Shown here piece by piece: positions 1 to 10,618 of a DNA stretch of 64,000 nt (position 1 is the first letter of the stretch; each line of letters starts with the position of its first letter). This stretch comes from Globodera rostochiensis. Taxonomy: Eukaryota > Nematoda > Chromadorea > Rhabditida > Heteroderidae. The notes under the pieces were generated by a model, which made no database searches, was not told the DNA's origin, and was given only the letters and a program-made list of their open reading frames with translations. Both the position numbers and the translations under genes were made by a program. The stretch covers positions 1,760,666 through 1,824,665 of the forward strand of contig JAEVLN010000017.1 of the NCBI GenBank assembly GCA_018350325.1, in the 5' to 3' direction.

Positions 1-1424
1 AGAAACTAAAAAATCAGCAGGTTTGATTCTTACAGCCAAAAATTCGGCAAATGAATAAAATCTCTATAATGTTGGTGAGAGTGGGTGGCATACACTCCGT
101 TTAGACCAAAACAAATTAATAATTGAATACTGTCAAATAGGTAGATTGAGCAAAAGTATGAAATGTTACATATTAAAATCTTTAAAATTTTTATTATTTA
201 AAATTATGTTTTAAAGTTTGACAATAATCAAAAAATTTAGCCCAAATTTGTCTTTGAGACACCAGCACAAGCCGAATCACCAGTCACAGCAATGCCTCCA
301 GCAACTGTCAACTTTGCTCAAACAAGTGAAAAGAAGAAAAAAAACGTGAAATAAACATTTATTTGTCAACTGTGAAAGACTTATTGGAAATTTATAATAG
401 CACAGGATTTGAAGCAATCTTTTTTTTCTTTGTTCAAGGAAAGAAAATTAAATACAAATCATAAAAACTAGGGTTGTTCACGGTAAATTATTCAAACCGA
501 ACCCGAAAACTGTCCTTTGGGTCCAAAAATCAAAACCAAAAGCCGGACGTCGAAAAACCGGCACAACTGAAAAACAGGGATGGGCAAAATAAAAATTTAA
601 AAAATTTTACCGGAGGCGCCTGCCTATCGGTACCGCCGGACTCCTCCAATTAAATTGCGTATTTTTAAAATTTTGGTTGCAAATTTTTTAACAAATTGAG
701 TTAAAAATTTCTCGGCGTCGCCTATCGGTACCGCCGACCCCCTCCCGCCAGATCTAAAGCAAAGTTATCAAAAACCGTTATTTCTGCCTAATTAAACGAG
801 AGGGGTTTCAAACAGAAAAAGAACGATGGTATAGTTCAAAATTTTTTTATATGCCTTATATAAAAAGAAGAGAATTTGTTTGTGACGGTGTTAATTTGGC
901 GAAAAAACGCCAAGAGGTTAAGAAGTGAAGAAGGATAGACACAAGGATGAAAGAAATAGTGTGCAAAGTGAAGAGATTTTTGAAAGAGAAAGAGAGAAAA
1001 ATGAGTGATAAGATGGGGTAGAGATATTGGGCAAATGGTTCGCTGCCCGCTGTGACGCGCGTGTCGCTCACGCGAACGCCACTCGCTGCTCATTTGCAGC
1101 GGGCGCGCAGCGCTGTTCAATTGGCGTGGGAGCGTAGAGAAAGAAGAAAAGAGTGAGGGAAGAAGTGCAAAGAAAGAAGGATGGAGTGAATGGGGCAAAG
1201 ATTGGTGATTGATAAAGAAAAATGTGTTTTGTAGAATGGCGTCCATGTTATACTGGATAGAAGCGCTCTGCGACACCCACTCAATCTTCGAACACCAATA
1301 GTAAATCAGTTTGATATTACTATTTTAACTTCCAAGCATGATAAAATTAATTTATAATTAAAGATTGATATAAAATAATAAATATTATCATTTATAGATT
1401 TATAAAATTCTTTTACTCCAAGAG
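1..1424. other. Gene-free stretch with dispersed repeat modules
   Basis: No credible coding exon is seen here. Two copies of a GC-rich dispersed module (GCCTATCGGTACCGCCG core) lie near 610-650 and 710-745, each next to AT-rich sequence with 'AAATTTTTTAACAAATTGAG'. A pyrimidine/purine-biased block at about 890-1250 holds a GC-rich centre (1040-1115). The long open frame on the minus strand there is low-complexity and is not supported as a gene. Confidence 0.6.
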
Positions 1425-1564
1425 GATTTGCCCTGATCATCGATATTTACCGTTTTGAAGAAATGGAAGATCGGCCAGGGTCAGATATCGATCAGCTTCA
1501 TATGCAAAGGCTGCTGCAAGGGTTAGGCTATTCCGTGTACGTCAACTACAACGAAAGGGCGTCG
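1425..1564 (+). pseudogene. Caspase p20-like exon fragment
   Basis: The frame from 1425 reads FALIIDIYRFEEM, then GSDIDQLHMQRLLQGLGYSV. This is the start of the caspase large subunit: the ALIINN-like beta strand, then a GSxxDxxxLxxLLxxLGY helix as in CED-3. It follows an acceptor-like AGAG at 1421-1424 and runs to a possible donor GTAAAA at 1565. The catalytic HG and QACRG motifs, which later exons should encode, are not seen downstream. The open frame continues to 1846 into an unrelated Ser/Pro-rich and coiled-coil-like tail (PEDSDSPGPSGSSS, then LSAQEVLKGIQSLQKT). It is either an isolated captured exon or part of a gene whose other exons are unrecognised. The family match is convincing by eye; its status as a fragment is inference. 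Confidence 0.55.
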
Positions 1565-1849
1565 GTAAAAAAAAATAATAATTATAAAATAAGCGCAATT
1601 GAAAAGTCAAAGAAATTAGTAGCACCAAAGCTTTCCTCACAAAACTTTAACATCAAAATTTTAGACACTGATGAGCACTCTGCAAAATTTATTGTGTCCA
1701 GCAAGAAACCGGAGGATTCTGATTCTCCTGGCCCGTCCGGCAGCTCCAGCGGACATTCTCTGTCCGCTCAAGAAGTATTGAAGGGCATTCAATCCCTTCA
1801 AAAAACGATTCGCTTGCAGCAGGCCGCTTTGGAGACGGCCATTTAAAGA

Positions 1850-4800
1850 TTGAAGAAAATGATACCTCCTGTACTTACAGGAGGTAATTCTGAACCTTTG
1901 GGACGCCGTCGACGAAAGGGCCAAGCGCGAAACGTCTTCCAGCTCCAACTCATCTTGCCCGGAGCACTGTTGCAAAAAGAAAGCCCGCCACCGCCATTGA
2001 CTTTGCATTGGCTGGAGCCTGTCGCCAAAAGCGACAGAGGAAAAATTATTTCAAACGATTCAGTTATTACCTTTCCCTTTCCCCCGTGACCTTTGGTCAC
2101 TCAAAATTTGTACCCTTACGCCCCGCCCCTTTTTAAGCCCATAAAAAAAGGGATTCTGATCACTAATCACCATTCAGACCAATCACCAATCATTCGACTA
2201 TTCAACTGATTTGGACCATTCCATTTCAATCACTTTTGTTCTCTTTGCTCTCTCGTGAATAAACTCGCTCGCTTTTAGCAAAGAGTTGGTTGTTTGGTCC
2301 CGAGATTTTTCGGTTAAAACTCAGAGTTCAATTCCATCGAAAGAGATTTTTCGGTTAAAACTCAAAGGGTTCAATTCCCATCGAAACCCTTCCCCCCTGC
2401 CCCTTTGTTCTCTTCAGGTCAATTTCGAGAAAGTGATCTCGGTCCGAGAGGAAGTCTCGGTCGAACCTTTGGTGAAAAATCCGAAGTGTTCAAAACCCCC
2501 CCCCCCCAGTCTTTAATTATTTTGGGCATTTCCGCCACAAAAATGTTGTTTTAGGTGTTCGTCCAGGCGTGTAGGGGGGGGGGGAGAGGTGCAACACTTT
2601 TATAATATGAAATAAATAAATAAAATTTTGCGGGAATAATCCAAGTTTATAATAGAGACCAGATAATATTCTCCAAAAAGGCTAAAATATGCAGAAATAT
2701 GCACCAAAATGGCACTTATAGGGCTCGCTTATTTTTTGGCCTATTCTTTGGAATACATAGGCATAAAAAACTATAACATAAAAAACTGGGTAAATCAAAA
2801 TAATTTGTATTATAAATTAAAAAAATAAGAACAAATATTTTTTTATGGGATTACGGACCATGGGGTTTACCGAGAGAGACCGAAAACTCCATGTTCGCAA
2901 ACTCAGTCTTTGTCAAGTAGACGGCCGGGCTCAAGGGAGTGCAGTCCGCGGAGGGCAAGGAAACAAGAGGAGGGGGAGGAGGAGGAGTAAATTCAATTTA
3001 ACGAGAAAATTCAAACGGAATTTTAGGAAAAAGCAAAAAAATTCTAAAAATATATAATGGCGGATTTATGTACATAGACAATTTCTAATTTTAAATTAAA
3101 TAAAGTAGGCAAATAAGCAAATTCTTTCGTTAAATATGTATCATAGCTCCCAGGCTCAAAATCACTCAAAACCACTTTTATATGTTTTTTAGGGGCTGAA
3201 ACCGATAGAACATCAAAAAGTTTATTGGGATGAGCATTTAAAGCGGTTTTTAAACCGGTTCAAATTGACAAAAATGGAGAGTTTTGACCTGAATTTTGAG
3301 AAATTTGCATTTCTAGCCGAAGGACATTCGACCACACGAACATAAATCATCTCTTTTTGTGGTTTTTTTGAAGAAAATGACAATAAAAGCAAAACTCCCC
3401 AGACCCCAACACCTACGTAAATTCAATGTGGGTGCAGGAAATGATACCGCGTTGTGAGCACCCCCATTCCCACTACATTGCGGTCAAAATTCGGCTTCGG
3501 ACCCTTTTGGTCAACATTTTTGAAAAAATCTAGAAATTGTCTAAAAATTTATTTGTTTGATATACTGATTACGAATTCGTCAATAGAAACTAAAAATTGA
3601 GATTTAAAACGGGTTTTGAAATTAGGGGAAAACGATTTTTGAGTAACAACCAGGCATGAGCATGGATACAAATTTTTAAATCCGTGTCCGGATTATCCGT
3701 GGCTTTTGAATCCGTATCCGTTTGTATCCGTCTCATTTTTCGAAATTCATATCCGTATCCACTCCGCGGATATCCGCAATATCCGCTGAGAAATTTTTTT
3801 CCAATTTTTAAACCAAAAATTACGAATTTTTTTTCTCAGTACATATGTAATTGTTGATCTTCCCCTTTGACGGCGGTGCCGATAGGCGCCGCCGAAAAAA
3901 TTTTGAACTTTTGACTCAATTTGTTAAGAGATTTGAAACCAAAAAAATGTGAAAATTTGGCACTTTTTTGGAACTTTTAGAGTGGTAAGGGTCCGGCACT
4001 GCCGACAGGCGCCGCCGGGGATTTACAAAAATTGGCAATATTTATTTAGAAATTGAGCAAAAATTCAGGTGGTACTCAAATATACGGATATGCGCGGATA
4101 TCCGTGGATTTGACTTTCATATCCGTATCCATCCGTGTTCGTCCTGTTATTAAAATTCCATATCCGTATCCGTCCGTATCCGTCCGTATTCGGATATCCG
4201 TGCTCATGCCTGGTAACAACAAAGCTTGATAGGAGGAAAGTTAGAGAGTAAGGTGGAAAATAGCAGCCAGAGTACAGCATACTCGACTACGCGGCCTTTA
4301 GTGGCTCATAACTTTCTTCTTAGTGGTTGCCGGCGCAAACTTTTTGCGGATTCGTACTCAGCCCAACGAGAGGAATCGATTGGTTGTATTTTTATTCGGA
4401 TCCGAACCACTGCCAAATAGTGTAGAAATTCCGAATTTTTTTAAAAATTTTTAGCTGGGGCCGCTTTCAAGAGCACGTGCAATTTTAAATAAGGGTAAAT
4501 CGGAAAAATTTTTCTTAACAAAAATAAACCTATTTTCAAAAATTTTTCTCGGCGGCGCCTATTGGCACCGCTACCGATACCGCCCTCCCCCCGCTCATCA
4601 AAATAATTTTAGAAAATCAAGCCCAAAAAAAAGAAAATTTGAAAAATTTATAACTTTAAAAAAATTTTTAAATGATTTTTGAAAAAGAATCAGGAAAATT
4701 TTAAAATGTTTAGAAATTGTTTTTTTTGAGCGAATTTTTGTCTGTTTTTTACGGGCAATTGTTCTAAAAAATAATACAAAGCTGGTCGGTGGTGCCAAAA

Positions 4801-5486
4801 GTCGCAGCCGGAGATTATTTTTGAATGTTTGACTCAATTTGTTATCAGATTTGTAAAATTTCGGAAATCGGAATCTAAATTCAGGCCTCGAAATTTTTCG
4901 GAACTCGAAAATCCCAAAAAAGTCGGAAATCGGAATAATGTAATAAAACCACCTAATTGGTAAAGGTGCCGATTTTCATCATTAGTCGAAATGACACCAA
5001 AAGGGATGGATCAAATCCGGCACTCTGTATGCCTATGGCGGATTCAAGTAAGTGTAAAACTTGAGAGCTTACAATACAAAATAATTGAATAAAAGATATA
5101 TTTTATTTTGGTGTTTTATTTGAATATTAGGATTATTGAATTATACTAATATTATTTGAAAATATTAAAATAACACGGGGGTGCTCTATCCACCCACCAA
5201 ATTTCATACCGAAACTCCACGGACACTAGGGTTCGGACGGGCGCCCAGGTCGGGCGGGCAACGGGCGGGCATTTGCCGGGCGGGCGCCCGACTAGGAAAT
5301 ATTCGGTCCGGGCTAAAGAATCTCTTAACAATTGAGTCAAAAATTCAAAATTTTCTCGGCGGTTTGTTTTTATCATTTTATTAAATGTTTTATTTGTTTC
5401 GCAAAATTTAAAAAAAAATATATTTTTCACTTTTATAGTAAGTATTACGATCAAATCGTTTACATTTTTCGCCCCTAAATTAAAAG
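1850..5486. other. Repeat-rich intergenic region
   Basis: No supported gene. Visible features: a tandem pair of about 46 bp built on 'GAGATTTTTCGGTTAAAACTC' (about 2300-2390); a C-run and G-run (2498-2585); an 'AAATATGC' patch (2690-2712) like the element at 41 kb; copies of the GCCGATAGGCGCCGCCG module at about 3868-3895, 3988-4018, 4546-4590 and 4782-4815; and a foldback element listed separately. A GC-rich block at 5215-5300 (GGGCGGGC iterations ending near 'CTAGGGTTCGG') has a relative near 28840-28875. Confidence 0.6.
3645..4220. repeat. Foldback (MITE-like) element with TATCCG iterations
   Basis: The ends are inverted repeats: AACCAGGCATGAGCA on the left (about 3647) and TGCTCATGCCTGGTAACAAC on the right (about 4201-4220). 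Inside each end the word TATCCG / CGGATA is iterated many times, as in 'TATCCGTATCCGTCC'. The centre carries two copies of the GCCGATAGGCGCCGCCG module. No coding potential. A shorter element with the same iterated word and CAGGCGTGTGCACGGA-type ends lies at about 18285-18440, with its mirror copy at about 19664-19820. Confidence 0.7.
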
Positions 5487-5900
5487 GACTGCCGATCACG
5501 ATGACCGCGTGGTTCCAAGTCATACGCTTAAATATGCGGCCCAACTTTATCATTACCTGAAAAAGCCGGAGGTCAAATTGATTCAGCGAAATCCGGTGAT
5601 CGCGCGAGTCGAGACCGATGCGGGGCACGGGGCGGGCAAACCCAGGGACAAAGTGGTAAGTTAGTTGTATTTAGACAACATTTATTGCTGCTATGTTAGC
5701 ATAATTTTAACAACAAATTATGGCCGAATAAATCTTTAGAAAATTATTTTTGAAGATCAAAAAAGAAACTTCAATGTTGGCTTATGAGTTAAATAGTAAA
5801 ATTAACATTTCAGATTGACGAACTTTCGGATATTATGAGCTTCCTGCAAAGGGTTCTTCAACTGAAGTGGTACACGATGATTGAAATGGAAGTAAAATGA
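5487..5900 (+). pseudogene. Prolyl oligopeptidase, last two exons only
   Basis: Exon one (5487-5655) encodes TADHDDRVVPSHTLKYAAQL, then RVETDAGHGAGKPRDKV. These are the hallmark segments around the catalytic Asp (ADHDDRVVP) and catalytic His (AGHGAGKP) of S9A prolyl oligopeptidases. Exon two (5814-5900) adds IDELSDIMSFLQRVL and ends with a stop, matching the usual C-terminal helix. The splice junction is clean (GTAAGT ... TTTCAG, in phase). The catalytic Ser motif (GGSNGG) and the propeller domain are absent from the 5 kb upstream, which is repeat DNA. This is therefore a truncated 3' end, or a gene with a very long intron reaching beyond the window. The enzyme normally cleaves short peptides after proline in the cytosol; this piece alone could not. 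Confidence 0.75.
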
Positions 5901-6258
5901 ATGTTATTTTAATTTTTTTATTAATTTTTTTTTCAAATTAATGCCACTCACGAAATTTTGTTTTATTTGAAAATTTTTTTTATCCATATTTCATCCATAT
6001 TTTGCAATTTTTCATCCATGGCCATATTTCGAGATTTTTTGTCCATATAATTACCGGCCCTATGTATGAGTTAATAAATGAAATAATTCACTTTATTGGG
6101 TCAGAATTAAAAACGGCAATTACAAAAACAAACAAAAGTTACTAAACTAAATTAGCGTAAAAGAGAAGCATTTATCTCAACAGAATGAATTGTTTTTTCC
6201 CTAAAATATCAAAAATTTTGCGTCCTCAAAAGTCGTGTGACAATTCAACAGCCGGCAT

Positions 6259-7342
6259 TCAGTTGGCGGCGCTGTATTCGCCGGGGTTGGTGCGCACATC
6301 GCTCGGACTCGGCACTTTTTTGTGCGCAAAATTTGCTGAAAGAATAAAATATGTCCAATTATTTTACCTAAAAATAGAGACTTTTTTGGTCCAGTCCAGA
6401 CCATTAATTTGTTTAATGTTTTGGCTTTACCTGAACGAGGGTTTTTGAAGAGAACTTTCGGAACAAAAATGGTCAGTTCCGTGGACAGTGTGTCAATTGC
6501 GTCAATTTGTTTGCCAAAATCTTTGGTCAATTTGTCCCACTCGGTGCCATTGCCGGCATGGCCAGCGGCTGACTTGGCCATGTCAAACATGGCACGGGCG
6601 AAGCCGAGATTGTACGCGCACCCATCATCATTTGTGATCACCATTTTCATGTGTTCTGCAATGAAATCGGATATGGACAAAGTACCAATGCTTCTTTTAC
6701 TCCTTTTTTGTCCGGGGCTGTCCGGAATCCGGACAACATCCGGGTCCGGTACAGGGTTTAGTTTTAATTTGAAATTTTTTTTTTATTCAGTAAAATAAAA
6801 TTCCGGATAATTGGGGCGGGTCCGGACAGCCGAGGACGCTGGTTGGAATCCAGCTGCCCAGCCTTTTAAGCATTTAATTTGGGGGAAAGCGGTGGTCATT
6901 GGGCCCCAGACGCTTTACTCTACCGCTCGTGGTGAGTTGTGCGTCGATTTCGCCCATAATTCCACTTCCCCCTCCATTGGGGCTTTGGCATTCGGGCATT
7001 GAGTTTAGTTCGCTTTTAATGGCATTCACGACGCTTTCGGCATTCGCACAAACCGTCGACTCGTCTCTACCGGTCGAGAAAGTGCCAATGTATTTGGTCA
7101 TCAGAGCAACCAAATGCTGACTGCCGGGACAGCATGGATCTGTGATTAATGAAACGATATTTTCATTATTGATGCGATTACTTGTCAAAAACAATTGCCA
7201 AAATTGTAATTTTAACAAAAAGGGTTTAACGTGACGTCATCTAACAATTCTCTTTAAACTTACGCGGGGCGGCGAAGCAGCTGTTGAACAACAAGCACAC
7301 AATTGGGATGGTGGAGAACAGCAGAGACGACGGGGAAGGCAT
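6259..7342 (-). CDS. Secreted protein family, copy A (198 aa, four exons)
   Basis: Exons on the minus strand: 7264-7342, 6924-7139, 6431-6655, 6259-6335 (79, 216, 225 and 77 nt). The same lengths are found in copies B and C. Exon 1 encodes a signal peptide (MPSPSSLLFSTI, then hydrophobic, ending CFAAP). Exon 2 starts HPCCPGSQHLVALMTKYIG and has Cys in CCP, TVCA and PECQ. Exon 3 holds TNDDGCAYNLGF and AMFDMAKSAAGHAGNG. Exon 4 ends SPSDVRTNPGEYSAAN. No known domain is recognised. A secreted cysteine-bearing role, possibly at the host interface, is inference from the signal peptide and copy number. The second intron is 268 bases. The frame is intact. Confidence 0.8.
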
Positions 7343-8320
7343 TTTTTATTGAATATTTGAGTGAGTTTTGAATAGATGAATTGGATAAATGGCTGTTCAA
7401 TCTGGCTTTTTGACGGTTTAAATACAATTTTCTCTTTAATGAACAGAGAATTTCCTCCACAAGACGTGGGTTTTTAATGGTTTTACGGAAATTGCTGGCT
7501 TTTTTTATGGCATTCACGTGAAAATGAAAATAGGACGGAAGTGCCATGGGATCGGCAGATTTGCTAATTTACAAATGGCTGGGTGCTGATTGGAGCTACA
7601 ATAACTATTAATTAATTTTTATTATTGTCCGGAAACCGGAATTCTGATTAATGGAAATGTTTTTTTTTCTAAAAATTGTCTCAAAATATGTTATTTGATG
7701 CTTTGATTACTAATTAGTCAATAGATAATAAAAATGACATTTGAAAGCGATTTTTGTATCGGTTGAAATTTTTGCGATGACGGAGACTTTGGCCAAAATA
7801 TACCCGAAATCAAATTGAATATTTGCAGTTGCAAATTCTTAACAATAACAGACTAAATTCTAAAAGGCCAAGAAATGTCGAGTCGATATTGCTGCTTTTT
7901 GGTGCTCAATATGCTTTTTTCTCGTTCTGATCCTGCCTTTAAAAATTTGAGATCAAACCATAGTTTAGACCATTTTTGTTCTTGAATATTTTTTTTTTTT
8001 TATGGTTTTCCCTGCTGGTATATGTAAATCGTATAGTTTTTTTAATTTTTATTATATTCTATAACAGCTTTTTGGATTCTCATTTTCACTGGCTCTAGGA
8101 TTGATTGGGGCAGATTTTACATTGCATTTCTTTTGAAAAAGTGGATGATGGTTTAGCTATTGAAGGCATTTTAATAATTTTCTTTTTAATATTTTACAAA
8201 TTTTTTTCTAATTAAAATTTTTTTATAAAATTTGTAAATTTAGCTACACTTAAAAGATGCTCGGTTCTACCGTTCCAATTAAATGTTTATAGAGGGGTAT
8301 AAAACAGTTGTTTTAGAATT
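7343..8320. other. AT-rich intergenic stretch
   Basis: AT-rich sequence with homopolymer T runs. No convincing exon, RNA gene or repeat array is seen. The last 300 bases lead directly to the start of the secreted gene at 8321. Confidence 0.5.
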
Positions 8321-8800
8321 ATGATTGGAATTGCAAAGCTTTTCTGTTTAATTTTTATAAATTATTTTGTTTGTGCGACACCCTACAAATGGAATTTGAC
8401 CAACTCTGCCAATAACGTCCAATTATTTAGACAATTTATTGATGACATTATCAAAAGTTATGACCAGGAAGGACGTTATCTTGCCGATAAGACGGAAAAA
8501 CAAAAATTTTATATTGCTTTTGCAAAACATGTTTCGGAAGTTGCCCATTTTCGGGTGGTCAACAACAATCCAGAAGACGCTTGCACGAATTTGAAAGTCG
8601 GTTTTGGCGCCAGTGCATTCAGTGTAAATTTCAAAACCATGGAGCAGCATATTGCCAATGAATTCAAAAACAATATTTTGTGCCCCGAAGAGCCATTGCC
8701 CCGGGCAGTGGTGGACCAACTTTTGATGTTGACTTTCTCATTTGCTGTGCAGCTTTTCATGTCTTTTGAGTCAGTTTTTCCCAAAGAATTATTAAATTAA
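8321..8800 (+). CDS. Putative secreted protein, 159 aa
   Basis: An uninterrupted frame starts MIGIAKLFCLIFINYFVCAT, a typical signal peptide with cleavage near CAT/PY. The mature part is alpha-helical in character, with three cysteines and repeated aromatic-hydrophobic spacing (FRQFIDDIIKSYDQEGRYL; AFAKHVSEVAHFRVV). No domain is recognised. It resembles in style, not in clear motifs, the helical proteins at 10.6-13.8 kb and on the minus strand at 33-36 kb. It may end at the TAA at 8798, or splice from a weak donor near 8759 to the exon at 9068; phase would allow the latter. Function unknown. Confidence 0.6.
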   Translation: MIGIAKLFCLIFINYFVCATPYKWNLTNSANNVQLFRQFIDDIIKSYDQEGRYLADKTEKQKFYIAFAKHVSEVAHFRVVNNNPEDACTNLKVGFGASAFSVNFKTMEQHIANEFKNNILCPEEPLPRAVVDQLLMLTFSFAVQLFMSFESVFPKELLN

Positions 8801-9067
8801 TTGACTTTTTAGCTTTATCAATTATTATCTATATAACCAAAGTATTGGCAAATGGCAAATAAAAACTCTTTTGTCGGCGTTTAAAATTTTGTGGACAAAA
8901 AATGACACGAACGGGTAGAATAGTTATTAATTTTGACAACCTTAATTGTTCATGAAATTTAAGAATATTTCCATTTAAAATTATTCAAATTCCGGAAAAC
9001 ATGTCAAAATATACAGTGGAACACAATCAACATATTGGTTGGTATGAATTATTTTGAAATTTTACAG

Positions 9068-9291
9068 CATTTCGCCAATTGCAGAAAATTTTAAATTCTT
9101 GCTGAAGCTCTCCGACTTTTCATTGACATCATTTGATGTGTACAAATTGCTCGAAACAATTTTAATTGACGCGGAGAGAATGGACGACAAAAGCAATGTT
9201 CGAGCAGCTGAACAACAACCGCCAGCACTATACACATTTGTGAAGCAGTACTTTGTTGAAAACCTTAGAAAAAGAACTTTAAAGCACTTTC
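9068..9291 (+). CDS. Internal exon of a helical protein
   Basis: A TTTTACAG acceptor at 9060-9067 and a CGTAAGG donor at 9291/9292 bound a frame reading SISPIAENFKFLLKLSDFSL, then LETILIDAERMDDKSNVRA and QYFVENLRKRTLKHF. Composition (Leu/Phe/Lys-rich, helical) matches the neighbouring genes. It begins in phase 2, so it cannot be a first exon. It could belong to the gene starting at 8321 or to the one continuing at 10619; phases do not settle which. No domain recognised. Confidence 0.45.
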
Positions 9292-9299
9292 GTAAGGGC

Positions 9300-10301
9300 C
9301 TGTTTTACTTCTTTGTTTAGAGTGTCGTCCTTTAATTGCTTTTTCAATTAGTCAAATTTAACAAAATATCGATAATTCTTTTCGTACGGAAATTCTAGAA
9401 CATGGCTTAAAAACAAATAGTTAAACCATTTAAACGGCAATTGCTCGCTTTGCCTTTCAGTATTATTATTAGGGCCGAGATTTTTAAGGTTAATCTTTTT
9501 TTTTTGCGGATAGGGTTTGACGAGAGAAGCCCAGAAATCGCATATTTTTGAAAAATTTTAGAATTTGAATTTTAGTCCCTAAAAAGCCCTATTTTGCCCT
9601 TTTTGAGCGTTTTTGCGTTTTTAGTCCCTATTTTGGCACTTTTGCCCAAAATTCTTAAGAAAAATGAAATAAAAGCGAAAAATATCCCCCTTTCTTGGAC
9701 CAAAAATCCACCCCCAAAGATCGACATTTTCCATAAAATTTTTAATTTGATATTTTTTATAAAAGTTTCAAAAACGTGTAAAAAATATTATATTTACAAT
9801 TGTAGGAAAATAATAAAGACTGATGGATTTTAAGGTTTAACGCAAAAATTGACTGGATTTAGTCAGTTTTAGCATCTTTTTTAGTCCCTATTTTGGCAGT
9901 TTTTGGGGTTTTTAGTAGAGACCGGTCGAGACGAGATCTCGTCTCGAGATCTCGCTCGAAGAAATTTTCCGAGATTTTTTCCGAGAATCTCGGCTTTTTC
10001 GAGAATCTCGTCTCGACATCTCGAAAAATCTCGACTCGAGATCTCAAAAATCTCGACTCGAGATCTCGCTCGAAGCTCAAGTCCGGACTCTAGTTTTTAG
10101 TCCCTATTTTGAGGGTTTTAGTCCCTATTATATGTCTTTATTTCATTTATTCCCTAAAACTGCTCTAATTATTATATCCGGCTTTTATTACCTAAAAGTC
10201 GTTTTTTTCCTTAATTTTTAAAATTTCAACCAATTCAAAAACTGCCTTAAATTTTCAATTTTTATTTTCTATTGACAATTTTGTAATCAGCGAATCAGTA
10301 A
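9300..10301. other. Repeat modules with 'TAGTCCCTA' and palindromic 'GAGATCTCG' iterations
   Basis: The phrase 'TTTTAGTCCCTATTTTGGC' and variants recur at about 9570, 9620, 9885 and 10095-10130. Between them (about 9915-10090) is a dense run of GAGATCTCG / TCTCGAGA words, many self-complementary. TCTCG-rich modules of the same flavour lie at about 17525-17640, 26490-26590, 37265-37375 and 48430-48525. The open frames on both strands reflect the low complexity and are not treated as genes. Confidence 0.6.
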
Positions 10302-10562
10302 CCCCAAGCCAGGGTGGCTTAAGCCTATGCCTAACAAACCCCAAGCCAGGGTGGCTTAGGCCTAAGCCTAACGAACCCCAAGCCAGGGTGGCTTAGGCCT
10401 AAACCTAACGACCTCCTAACAACCCAAGCCAGGGTGGCTTAAGCCTATGCCTAACAAACCCCAAGCCAGGGTGGCTTAAGCCTAAGCCTAACAAACCCCA
10501 AGGCAGGGTGGCTTAGGCTTAAGCCTAACGAAGTCCAAGCCAGGGTGGCTTAGGCCTAAGGT
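10302..10562. repeat. 37-bp minisatellite containing nematode telomere words
   Basis: Seven units begin CCAAGCCAGGGTGGCTTA at 10304, 10341, 10378, 10424, 10461, 10498 and 10535. The spacing is 37 bases except one of 46. Each unit contains TTAGGCCTAA or close variants, followed by GCCTAAC. That places the nematode telomeric hexamer TTAGGC and its complement GCCTAA back to back inside the unit. Units differ at only a few positions. No CRISPR character: unit and spacer are not separable. Confidence 0.9.
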
Positions 10563-10618
10563 ATAAAGTGTAATATAATTGAATAAAAAACGTCAACAAA
10601 AGCAGGATCACCGTCAAG

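Noticed and set aside
836..1276. 146-codon minus-strand frame
   Set aside because: Its composition follows a purine/pyrimidine-biased low-complexity block; no leader, introns or motif.
2180..2520. Possible LTR remnant (GTGAATAAACTCGCTCGC, then duplicated 'TCGGTTAAAACTC' phrases); a similar look at 14320-14560
   Set aside because: No paired terminal repeat, primer-binding site or gag/pol frame could be recognised.
10302..10562. Possible CRISPR array
   Set aside because: The units are contiguous 37-bp tandem repeats without unique spacers, in a eukaryotic setting.
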